DNA of 13,070 bases from JBEIHI01 sp964655245. Lineage in GTDB: Bacteria > Bdellovibrionota > UBA2394. Below the pieces are notes generated by a model. The model saw only the letters and a list, made by a program, of their open reading frames with translations, was not told the origin of the DNA and did not search any database. The stretch is from assembly GCA_964655245.1 (NCBI GenBank), contig CAZZLQ010000059.1, positions 1 to 13,070 of the forward strand, in the 5' to 3' direction. Below, piece after piece: positions 6,854 to 13,070 of this stretch. The position numbers and the translations under genes were made by a program. Each line of letters starts with the position of its first letter. Within the stretch, counting starts at the first letter, position 1.

Positions 6854-7963
6854 TTAGTTAACAGCGACTGCCTTCAAAGGAGCGGTCGCAGGAGCTTTGG
6901 CTTGTTGCTTCACTTCCACAGGAAGCTTTCGAAGCGCATCCACGAAAACCAAAGATGCAGCCCCAACAACGCCGGCTTCCATGAAGTTCGTGTTTTTGCA
7001 CAATGAAGTGGTCAAAATACGAAGCTTGTTGTGACGAGCCACATAAGATCGCTCATTTGTGATTTGAATCATCTTGCGGCTAAAGGCCTTCCAAGCATGG
7101 GTCAGACCACCAGCAAAGCAAATCGCCTGAGGATCAAGGGTGTTCACCACGTTGGCCAACATGATGCCGAGGGCGTTACCCATATCATCGAAGACTTTAT
7201 CAATGGCTTCGAATTCAGGAATCTTGTTGCCGCGTTTCCACAGCTCAAAAAGCTCTTCAGGAGTTTGCGCTGTAATTGTTGGGTGCTTTTCGCGCAAATC
7301 AGACAAAACTTTCACGAAACCAGAAGATGAAGCATAGAGTTCAACGGAGCCACGATTTCCAGTCGACTCAGGAGCGCCCTGAGGATCGACGGTGATATGG
7401 CCGATCTCACCAGCCATGCCCATGCTTCCTTGGTAAATGTCACCATTCAAGAAAACCGCGCCGCCGACTCCAGTGCCCAAAGTCACATAGACAAAGTGAT
7501 CATAGGGCTTACAAACTCCAAAGAGTTTCTCGCCAATCGCAGCAGCGTTGGCATCGTTATCGATAAGAACAGGAGCTTTAATCTTCTTTTTCAGCTTTTC
7601 ATGCACAGCGAATCGTTTCCAGTCTGGGAACTGAGGCGACTGAATCACAAGTCCTTTTTTGAGGTGCAAAATTCCCGGAATTCCAAAACCAACTCCCAAG
7701 AGGTTCTCGGAGGGGTTGCAGCCCGGAGGAGGGTTCTTCAAAAGCTCATCGACGAGCTGAACCATACGGTTCAAAATCTTCTCTTTTCCTTCGCTGACTT
7801 TTGTCTCCCATTTAATAGGATCAAAAAGTTGACCTTTGGCATTCACCCAGGCGCCACGAATGTTTTGGCCGCCTAAATCCACACCAATTGCCCATCCTGA
7901 AAGGCTTGAAACTTTGGACATCAAATCTGAAATATTTCGATTAGAAAAAGGTGTCATTTGCAT
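6854..7963 (-). CDS. ROK-family sugar kinase lacking the zinc cysteines
   Basis: This 369-residue cytoplasmic kinase would transfer phosphate from ATP to a hexose or amino sugar. The motifs run in family order: phosphate-binding DLGGQNIRG (29-37), LIDNDANAAAIGE with catalytic Asp137, GTGVGGAVFLNG (from 163) and sugar-binding EIGH (186-189). The following zinc motif, normally C-x-C-G-x2-G-C, reads E-S-T-G-N-R-G-S (199-206), so all three cysteines are gone while the framework and the EIGH histidine remain. The C-terminus ends in a roughly 24-residue Lys/Ala/Pro-rich tail. There is no N-terminal helix-turn-helix, so it is a kinase and not a repressor. I chose ATG 7963; the frame stays open to TTG 8017, and TTG 7987 has a fair ribosome site. 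The substrate (glucose, GlcNAc or other) is not decided by sequence. Confidence 0.85.
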   Translation of the reverse strand: MQMTPFSNRNISDLMSKVSSLSGWAIGVDLGGQNIRGAWVNAKGQLFDPIKWETKVSEGKEKILNRMVQLVDELLKNPPPGCNPSENLLGVGFGIPGILHLKKGLVIQSPQFPDWKRFAVHEKLKKKIKAPVLIDNDANAAAIGEKLFGVCKPYDHFVYVTLGTGVGGAVFLNGDIYQGSMGMAGEIGHITVDPQGAPESTGNRGSVELYASSSGFVKVLSDLREKHPTITAQTPEELFELWKRGNKIPEFEAIDKVFDDMGNALGIMLANVVNTLDPQAICFAGGLTHAWKAFSRKMIQITNERSYVARHNKLRILTTSLCKNTNFMEAGVVGAASLVFVDALRKLPVEVKQQAKAPATAPLKAVAVN

Positions 7964-7991
7964 CTCTGTTCTTTCTTCCTCGTTCAATTTT

Positions 7992-8007
7992 CTTCCCTTA
8001 AGGGAAG
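7992..8007. repeat. Perfect 16-bp palindrome beside the ROK start
   Basis: CTTCCCTTAAGGGAAG is its own reverse complement with no spacer. It lies 28 bases upstream of the preferred ROK start, in the spacer shared with the divergent murein-recycling operon. An operator for a dimeric regulator is the simplest reading. On the minus strand its AAGGGAAG half would also serve as a ribosome site for the alternative TTG at 7987. Confidence 0.5.
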
Positions 8008-8115
8008 TTTGCCGCAAAACGTGAACGGACCTTCTACCACAGCTTTTAATGCCTTGTTGTAAAAAAGTTGAAATTCATGTGATTTTAAAGACTTGGATAT
8101 GGAGGCTTCTCAGGC
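8008..8115. promoter_or_regulatory. Divergent promoter region between the ROK gene and the recycling operon
   Basis: This AT-rich spacer should hold promoters for both directions, but no clear -35/-10 pair with standard spacing is visible on either strand. GGAGG at 8101-8105 serves as the ribosome site for the TTG start at 8116. A six-codon frame (ATG 8099 to TGA 8117-8119) ends across that TTG start. Confidence 0.4.
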
Positions 8116-8799
8116 TTGAGATATGAGGATTTAAATACCTATTGGGACGGCCTATTGGCCTTGGGGAAGCGGTTTAGTAGGGCCGAGGAAGCCAGGGCCC
8201 AGCTGATCGAAGAGGCCTCATCTTCGGATTCCTTGGAGGATTTGGTGGAGCAGTGGGTTTTGGTCAATGATTTGGGCCAGCCCCAGCTCTTGCAGCTCAA
8301 GATTTGGCTTCAAATGTCTTACTCGCAGCTTGCTCAGGTGTTTCGCTGCAGCCAGCGGGAGATTGCCCAATGGCTGAAAGCTCAACGGGCACTCTATTTG
8401 CCAGCGTATCCCGTGGGCAGCCAAGCTGCCGCAGAGTCAGCCGATGGGCTTTCGTGCTTCATGGTGGAGCAGTATCTCAGCCAATGGATGGACGCCGAGA
8501 TTTTTGATGTGCGCACGATTCAATCGCTTCGGCAACATCTCAGCGACTGTCCGGGATGCCAAGATCGATTGGAGCTCTATCGTCAGTTGCAGTCCAAGAT
8601 TTTGAGTTCAAGGCCATCCTATCAGGCTATTTCTGATCACGAGTGGCGCGACACGCTGAGATCCTATCAACGTCGCGAGCGAAGATGGATGGTACGATTG
8701 ATCCTGTATGCATTTTTGATCGTTCTTTTGACTGTGGTTGGCATCACTTGGTTGGTTTTGGTCCCTGAAAAATCTCCCAATATCTTTGAGCTTCCGTGA
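8116..8799 (+). CDS. Membrane-anchored protein joining a sigma-region-4-like HTH to an anti-sigma zinc finger
   Basis: The protein has 227 residues. Residues about 58-93 (LKIWLQMSYSQLAQVFRCSQ then REIAQWLKAQRAL) match the helix-turn-helix of sigma-70 region 4 in spacing and character. Residues 114-148 carry a ZAS-type anti-sigma zinc site: Cys114, then His141-x3-Cys145-x2-Cys148, close to the spacing in RsrA (C11, H37, C41, C44). One membrane span follows a basic stretch (YQRRERR) at about 192-216, leaving only about 11 residues outside, so an N-in orientation is likely. TTG 8116 is chosen because GGAGG lies ten bases upstream and no in-frame ATG is near. It heads the murein-recycling operon with 21 to 48 bases to the next gene. 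A regulatory role is inferred; DNA binding is not shown. Confidence 0.8.
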   Translation: MRYEDLNTYWDGLLALGKRFSRAEEARAQLIEEASSSDSLEDLVEQWVLVNDLGQPQLLQLKIWLQMSYSQLAQVFRCSQREIAQWLKAQRALYLPAYPVGSQAAAESADGLSCFMVEQYLSQWMDAEIFDVRTIQSLRQHLSDCPGCQDRLELYRQLQSKILSSRPSYQAISDHEWRDTLRSYQRRERRWMVRLILYAFLIVLLTVVGITWLVLVPEKSPNIFELP

Positions 8800-8847
8800 G
8801 AAATAGTTCTTGCTCGCGGGTTGTCATCACGAAAAACTGAAGATGTC

Positions 8848-9795
8848 GTGGCAGAGTTCAAAAAGCCCCATCCTTTGAAGCCTGGTGATACCGTTGCGGT
8901 CATCGCTCCTGCTGGAAGACCGGATTCGCAGGGACTTCGCGAATCGATTGAGGCTCTGAGGTCATTAGGTTTGGCCGTTATCCAATATAAGGACGGTCGT
9001 CGAGATGCCGCCATTCCCGCATTTTCGGCGAGTGATGAGTTTCGAGCCCAAGAGCTCGCTTGGGCGTTGTCTGAGCCCGGGATCAAGGCTGTGTTTTGTG
9101 CGAGGGCGGGTTACGGAAGTCAGCGGACTTTGTTTCATTTGCAACGCCAGGTGCGAGTGATGAAACGGCTCAAGCGCTCGAGCCCCCGATTTGTCTTAGG
9201 TTATTCTGACTGCACGTTTTTACACCAGTGGATCCAAAATCATCTGAAGTGGACGGTGTTTCATGCCCCACTCGTTGGCTTTTTGAAAAAGCCCGATCTC
9301 AAGTTTTTCGTAGAGTCCCTGATGAAGCTGCCCGGTCAGCGCGCTGATCTTGATCTTGGCCAAGCGAAGGTCCTGCAGCGAGGTGGCCCGGTCGTGGGCA
9401 GACTGGTCGGGGGTACTTTGTCGCTCCTGCGAACAACTGGGTCTTGTCAGTTGCCCAAAGAGCCTCTGGTTCTCTGTATCGAGGACGTCAATGAGGATCA
9501 CTATGCATTAGACCGCTTGATCTGGACGTTGATCGATGCTGGTTGGTCTTCCTCCATCAAAGGCGTGATTTTGGGAACATTCGAGAAATGTGGACTTCGC
9601 GATCGCAAGAAGTTTCCGTGGAGCACCGTCGTAGCAAGTCTTCAGCAGCTTTGCTCAGGGCCTATTGTTCAAGTGAAGTCCTTTGGTCATGGTCTTAAAC
9701 GACAGGCGATTCTTCCATTCGGTTGCCGAGTGAGTCTCAGTTCCTCGGGAAGAGTTCAGGTGCTTGAGTCTCAAGTGGGTTCAAGAAGAGGTTAG
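8848..9795 (+). CDS. ldcA: LD-carboxypeptidase, peptidase family S66
   Basis: The protein is 315 residues from GTG 8848 (324 from TTG 8821). LdcA is a cytoplasmic serine peptidase that removes the terminal D-alanine from murein tetrapeptides, giving the tripeptide used in recycling. The S66 motifs are complete: KPGDTVAVIAPAG near the N-terminus, ARAGYGSQR, GYSDCT with nucleophile Ser120, LCIEDVNED with Glu212, and SFGHGLKRQAILPFG with His281. These are near the positions in P. aeruginosa LdcA (S115, E217, H285). There is no signal peptide, as expected. GTG is preferred because it gives the usual short lead to the GDTV strand; neither start has a strong ribosome site. The related MccF (microcin immunity) subfamily is less likely given the neighbouring mpl gene, three bases from the intervening hydrolase. 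Confidence 0.9.
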   Translation: MAEFKKPHPLKPGDTVAVIAPAGRPDSQGLRESIEALRSLGLAVIQYKDGRRDAAIPAFSASDEFRAQELAWALSEPGIKAVFCARAGYGSQRTLFHLQRQVRVMKRLKRSSPRFVLGYSDCTFLHQWIQNHLKWTVFHAPLVGFLKKPDLKFFVESLMKLPGQRADLDLGQAKVLQRGGPVVGRLVGGTLSLLRTTGSCQLPKEPLVLCIEDVNEDHYALDRLIWTLIDAGWSSSIKGVILGTFEKCGLRDRKKFPWSTVVASLQQLCSGPIVQVKSFGHGLKRQAILPFGCRVSLSSSGRVQVLESQVGSRRG

Positions 9796-9798
9796 CTC

Positions 9799-10881
9799 AT
9801 GCTTTCTAAGACCAAGCAGGCCGATATACGCGCTCAGCTTGAGCGACTTGTAGAGCAAGGAGGAGCCAGTGGCTTTCAGATGTCTCTGGGCTATCGAGAT
9901 CAGTGCTTGGGCGTCTTTCATGGGGGGCTGTCGGACCAACAAACTTTGCAGGGTCTCACGTCGAGCACCTGGTTTGATTTGGCGTCACTGACCAAAGTTG
10001 TCTCGACGACAACCTTGTTGATGCTGGCTCATCAAAGGCGTTTGCTGCCTCAGGGTCTTGACTCAGCGCTCACTCATTTCTTTCCCTCCTTTGCCTCCGG
10101 GTTGAAGGATAAAACGATCGCGGATTTGTTGAATCATCGTTCTGGTCTGCCTGCTGTATTTGAAGATGCTTTTGTTCATGAGAGCCGAGAGCAGCGTGTG
10201 CGTAGCTTTTTGGATCAGATTGATCGCTCTTATCAGAATGTAAGCTGCAACTATTCGGACGTGGGCTTCATGCTGCTCGGGATTTTGATTGAACGAATTT
10301 TTGAAAATCGACTTCGCGATGTCTTTGAAGTCCATGCTCAAGTGGGGGGGCAAATCAGTTATGGTCCCCTCGAGCAACCTCTCAAGATCCTACGTTGGTT
10401 GGGCGCAAGACGAGTTGCTCATCAACTGAAGCTCGACAGTCAGGAGTACTTGATGGCAGGTGTGAGCCAAGATCCTCGCGCGCAGTGGTTGGATGGTGAT
10501 GCGGGGCATGCTGGGCTCTGGGGAACTGCTCGAGGCGTTGAAGTCTGGGCTCAGCAGATCTATCGCGCCTTTCACGGCAAAGATTCTGTTTTGAGTGACC
10601 GTGTTGTCCGGAGCTTTATCGATTTTGATCGACCTTTTGAGCGCTGGATGAATGGATTTGATACTCCCACTCAACCATCGCAGTCGGGAAGTCGCTTTCC
10701 TCGAACGACGATTGGGCATTTGGGATATACGGGGACGAGCTTTTGGATGGATGTGGAGTCGGGAGCGAGGATCACGCTTTTGTGTCATCGATTTGATGAG
10801 GGGATTCGTCCGGAAAGACTTCGCGAATTGAGGCCCCATTTTCATGATTGGATCTGGGAGAATGTTTTCTCTACACTCTAG
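9799..10881 (+). CDS. Cytoplasmic serine hydrolase of the class-C beta-lactamase (S12) fold, possible muramoyl amidase
   Basis: The protein has 360 residues. The S12 catalytic motifs are visible: Ser63-Leu-Thr-Lys66 in FDLASLTKVV, Tyr152-Ser-Asp in CNYSDVGF (Y-x-N position), and GHLGYTGTS (306-314), where the KTG box is replaced by HLG as in many S12 esterase/peptidase relatives. LLNHRSGLPAVFED and DAGHAGLWGTA (234-244) are family landmarks. No signal peptide is present, so it should stay in the cytoplasm and is unlikely to be a secreted beta-lactamase. B. subtilis AmiE (YbbE), an S12-fold enzyme in a MurNAc-recycling cluster, removes peptides from MurNAc. A similar role here, between ldcA and mpl, is inferred from context. 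The start is clear: AAGAGG lies about nine bases before ATG, and the gene begins three bases after ldcA. Confidence 0.85.
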   Translation: MLSKTKQADIRAQLERLVEQGGASGFQMSLGYRDQCLGVFHGGLSDQQTLQGLTSSTWFDLASLTKVVSTTTLLMLAHQRRLLPQGLDSALTHFFPSFASGLKDKTIADLLNHRSGLPAVFEDAFVHESREQRVRSFLDQIDRSYQNVSCNYSDVGFMLLGILIERIFENRLRDVFEVHAQVGGQISYGPLEQPLKILRWLGARRVAHQLKLDSQEYLMAGVSQDPRAQWLDGDAGHAGLWGTARGVEVWAQQIYRAFHGKDSVLSDRVVRSFIDFDRPFERWMNGFDTPTQPSQSGSRFPRTTIGHLGYTGTSFWMDVESGARITLLCHRFDEGIRPERLRELRPHFHDWIWENVFSTL

Positions 10882-10884
10882 GTT

Positions 10885-12312
10885 ATGATGTCGATTCCAC
10901 CCAAAGGAGCTCGAGTTTATTTTCTCGCGATTTGTGGCACGGGGATGAGTGCCTTGGCGGGTTTACTGCAGGAAAGAGGCTATGTGGTCGCTGGCTCGGA
11001 TGTGGCTGCGTATCCGCCGGTGGGAGAATTGCTCAAGAAGCTGAGTATCCCGGTTCATTTGGGCTACGATGTTGAGGATCTTCAAAGCTTTGCTCCCGAT
11101 TATGTGGTCATTGGTAATTTCATTCGGCGAGATAATCCTCAAGCGCAGTATGTTCTCCAAAAGGGCATTCCGTATGGATCATTCCCAAGCACTTTGGAGA
11201 ATTTTTTTCTTCAAGACACAACCAATATAGTTGTTGCGGGAACTCATGGCAAAACCACCACAACTTCGTGTGCGGCTTTTTTGCTGGACGCCGTTGGGCG
11301 AGATCCCAGTTTTCTTGTGGGGGGAGTGCCTCTCAATTTTGAAAAGAGTTTTCATGTGGGGAAGGGCCGCGAGTTCGTCATTGAGGGAGATGAGTATGAT
11401 ACGGCCTTCTTTGATAAAGAGTCTAAGTTCCTCCATTATCGACCCGTTGTAGGCATCATCAACTCCATGGAGTTTGATCACGCCGATATTTTTGCCAACT
11501 CCGAAGCCATGGAGAACATGTTTCGAAAGTTTATCCGGCTTGTATCGGCGTCAGGAGTTCTTTTGTATTGTCGAGATTGGCAGCGAGTGCACGAATTGAT
11601 TGCTGAAGAGAAGGCTGCTGGGGGGCTTCGCTGTATCGTGAAGAGCTACGGATTTCATGTTGAGTCGGATGTTCGTATTGAGGACTTCAGTGAAACTGCT
11701 CAGGGCTTGTCCTTCAGTTTGAATCGCATTGTTTTTTCCAATGACTCCACGGGGCGCTACAATGCTCAAAATTATGCTGCCGCCATACTGGCTGCTGAGT
11801 TCGCCGGGGTTTCGCTCAAAGATCTCGCCAAAGTGTTGCCAAACTTTAAGGGAGTCAAGAGACGCCAAGAAGTTGTGGGGCGTGTGGGTGGGCACCTTGT
11901 GATTGATGATTTTGCTCACCATCCCACAGCTGTTGCAGAAGTCTTGCGGGGTCTTAGGGCCAAGTATCCCGGTCACCGGATCATGACTTTTTTTGAGCCA
12001 CGCTCCAACACCTCAAGGCGAAACATTTTGCAGGCTGAATTTGAGAGAGCATTTGATGGCTCAGACCTGACGGTGATTGCCGAGGTTTTTAAGAGTGATG
12101 CTATTCCTGCGGATCAGCGGCTGAATCTTGCAAAGATTGTTGAGGCTCATCGAGTTCGAGGTCGAACAGTTCTTGCTGGAGTGACTCCTGAGGTCATGTT
12201 GGAGGAAGCTGTTCGATTTTCCCAAAAGGGTGATGCGCTTTTTGTTGTTCTTTCGAACGGAAGTTTTGACGGGCTTCATCAAAAGTTGATTTCTGTTTTA
12301 AAAAACAGCTAG
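10885..12312 (+). CDS. mpl: UDP-N-acetylmuramate:L-Ala-gamma-D-Glu-meso-DAP ligase
   Basis: This 475-residue Mur-family ligase attaches recycled murein tripeptide to UDP-MurNAc using ATP, bypassing MurC, MurD and MurE. The visible motifs separate it from MurC: N-terminal ICGTGMSALAGLL with GSDVAAYPP; P-loop GTHGKTTTTS (119-128); the Mpl-type EGDEYDTAFFDKESKF (167-182); NSMEFDHADIF (193-203); GVKRRQEV (323-330); DDFAHHPTAV (341-350); EPRSNTSRR (371-379); and LSNGSFDGLH (456-465). Length is close to that of E. coli Mpl. Two ATGs in tandem (10885, 10888) could start it; the first is three bases after the upstream stop, with only a weak AGG overlapping that stop, so coupling to the S12 gene is likely. 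Presence of Mpl implies meso-DAP murein and uptake of muropeptides into the cytoplasm. Confidence 0.95.
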   Translation: MMSIPPKGARVYFLAICGTGMSALAGLLQERGYVVAGSDVAAYPPVGELLKKLSIPVHLGYDVEDLQSFAPDYVVIGNFIRRDNPQAQYVLQKGIPYGSFPSTLENFFLQDTTNIVVAGTHGKTTTTSCAAFLLDAVGRDPSFLVGGVPLNFEKSFHVGKGREFVIEGDEYDTAFFDKESKFLHYRPVVGIINSMEFDHADIFANSEAMENMFRKFIRLVSASGVLLYCRDWQRVHELIAEEKAAGGLRCIVKSYGFHVESDVRIEDFSETAQGLSFSLNRIVFSNDSTGRYNAQNYAAAILAAEFAGVSLKDLAKVLPNFKGVKRRQEVVGRVGGHLVIDDFAHHPTAVAEVLRGLRAKYPGHRIMTFFEPRSNTSRRNILQAEFERAFDGSDLTVIAEVFKSDAIPADQRLNLAKIVEAHRVRGRTVLAGVTPEVMLEEAVRFSQKGDALFVVLSNGSFDGLHQKLISVLKNS

Positions 12313-12322
12313 AGTTCGATTC

Positions 12323-12865
12323 ATGAAAAAAGTTTTTTCTCTTCTTGCGTTGTGTTTTGTCACCTCTCTCGCTTCGAATTCAGCCGTTGAGGCTCGGGAT
12401 CTGACCTACCGAATGGGCGTAGGTTTTGCTCAGCAATCCATGTCCTTTGTTGCATCGGGGTTGAACGCGGGGACTCGTTCTCAGCTGAGTGGATTGCATG
12501 CGAGTTATGGTTTGGCTGCGGATATGCAGGCAGGGATTTTCTTCGGCTTTCAAGATAACTTTGAGATCGCGGCGATGGGGCCAACGTTCCGTTATGATCT
12601 TCAGAGACTTTTAAGCCGGGATTCGTCCATTTGGAATCATTTGAATATTTTTAGCCAGGTTTCATTTCTGGTGAAGTTTGGATCAGAAATTGAGAAGGGT
12701 GTAACCCTCCATCTGCCATTTATTGGCTTTGAGATTCTGCCCTTTGAAAAGAATAATTTTGCGATTTCAACATCGATGGGCTTGATGATCGATATGATGG
12801 ACGAGACGAATCTGAGCTTCAATCAGGCCCAGTTTGGCGATTTGAGCGTTCGTTACTATTTCTAA
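12323..12865 (+). CDS. Secreted outer-membrane beta-barrel-like protein
   Basis: The protein has 180 residues. The signal peptide is clear: MKK, a hydrophobic core (FSLLALCFVTSLA) and a likely cleavage after VEA at residue 24. The mature part of about 156 residues alternates polar and hydrophobic residues in strand-like runs (YRMGVGFAQQSMSF, SGLHASYGLA, MQAGIFFGFQ, NFAISTSMGLMIDM) and ends in SVRYYF, a terminal-aromatic beta-signal as used by the outer-membrane assembly machinery. A small barrel of about eight strands is likely; I recognise no named family. It starts ten bases after mpl, with GAG overlapping the mpl stop region as ribosome site, so it is probably the last gene of the operon. 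A porin for wall fragments or a structural role is speculation. Confidence 0.75.
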   Translation: MKKVFSLLALCFVTSLASNSAVEARDLTYRMGVGFAQQSMSFVASGLNAGTRSQLSGLHASYGLAADMQAGIFFGFQDNFEIAAMGPTFRYDLQRLLSRDSSIWNHLNIFSQVSFLVKFGSEIEKGVTLHLPFIGFEILPFEKNNFAISTSMGLMIDMMDETNLSFNQAQFGDLSVRYYF

Positions 12866-12966
12866 GCCCGGATTCTCTGGCTCCGAATTTGTTTTGATTC
12901 TGTGAATTTTTTGGGGAACCCAGCCTCAGTCTTGACACGGCGCATTAAGCTGGGTCATTTGAGTGG
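12866..12966. promoter_or_regulatory. Spacer with a -35-like box inside an inverted repeat
   Basis: TTGACA (12932-12937) is a full -35 consensus, but at 17-base spacing the -10 position reads TCATTT, a poor match. It is flanked by ACCCAGC (12918-12924) and the reverse complement GCTGGGT (12949-12955). A regulated promoter for the right-edge gene is possible. No convincing terminator follows the barrel gene, so read-through is also possible. Confidence 0.3.
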
Positions 12967-13070
12967 ATGTGGTTGGGATTGGGTGCTCGTTTTTTTAAGG
13001 GTTTCATCGGAATTTTTCTTTTTGCTTCAGCGGCGGTTGCAGCTGACCTCCAGGACGTTCGAATTGATAT
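12967..13070 (+). CDS. Secreted protein, 3'-truncated by window edge; possibly an AMIN-domain amidase
   Basis: Thirty-four residues are visible from ATG 12967. A signal peptide is evident: a basic N-region (GARFFKG), a hydrophobic core (FIGIFLFASAAVA) and a likely cleavage near residues 25-26 (AVAA). The mature protein opens with DLQDVRID. This start resembles AMIN domains, which anchor N-acetylmuramoyl-L-alanine amidases and secretins to murein or the outer membrane, and a murein amidase would suit the neighbouring recycling genes. The visible part is too short to be sure. The start is the first ATG after an in-frame stop at 12946; the ribosome site is weak (GAG five bases earlier). Confidence 0.6.
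   Translation, partial: MWLGLGARFFKGFIGIFLFASAAVAADLQDVRID

Noticed and set aside
7397..7876. Plus-strand 159-codon frame
   Set aside because: Lies wholly antisense to the ROK kinase, whose motifs are unmistakable; the product shows no domain or sensible start.
10390..10845. Minus-strand 151-codon frame
   Set aside because: Antisense shadow of the S12 hydrolase; basic, low-sense composition.
1..13070. Defence system, prophage, insertion sequence, CRISPR array or tRNA
   Set aside because: No repeat-spacer pattern, transposase, integrase, nuclease or tRNA-like sequence was found on reading both strands; all large frames have other explanations.

Overview
The window reads like a chromosomal segment of a Gram-negative predatory-type deltaproteobacterium-like organism, most plausibly Bdellovibrionota. 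This is inferred from gene content (a FIST/HD-GYP-like signalling module, a complete murein-recycling cluster, an outer-membrane barrel), from base composition near half G+C by eye (not computed), and from frequent TTG/GTG starts. I see no tRNA, rRNA, CRISPR array, transposase or phage gene. The genes are tightly packed and look vertically inherited.

Region A (1-4222, plus strand): a helical-repeat-like protein cut by the window's left edge, overlapping by 11 bases a protein that looks like a catalytically dead HD-GYP protein, followed 26 bases later by a FIST-domain sensor. The three probably form one signalling operon. A small single-span membrane protein on the minus strand (4239-4463) converges on the FIST gene.

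Region B (4464-6853): an AT-rich divergent spacer with a perfect inverted repeat; a methylmalonyl-CoA epimerase-like VOC gene (plus); and a convergent SulP transporter closely resembling E. coli DauA (minus). Their stop codons overlap by four bases. The DauA-like start codon lies inside a perfect 16-bp stem-loop that also follows the upstream ROK kinase gene.

Region C (6854-13070): a ROK sugar kinase (minus strand) that has lost the family's zinc cysteines, with a perfect 16-bp palindrome beside its start, is divergent from a compact plus-strand operon. In order the operon holds: a membrane-anchored protein joining a sigma-region-4-like helix-turn-helix to an anti-sigma zinc finger; an LD-carboxypeptidase (S66); a cytoplasmic class-C beta-lactamase-fold hydrolase; the murein tripeptide ligase Mpl; and a secreted beta-barrel-like protein. 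A secreted protein, possibly an AMIN-type amidase, begins at the right edge.

Read together, the region C enzymes outline a cytoplasmic peptidoglycan-recycling route: the S12-fold enzyme may free stem peptides from muropeptides, LdcA would trim tetrapeptide to tripeptide, and Mpl would load tripeptide onto UDP-MurNAc. The ROK kinase might act on a released amino sugar. The operon is headed by a possible envelope-linked regulator. LdcA and Mpl assignments are strong; the roles of the S12 protein, the regulator and the ROK substrate are inference.
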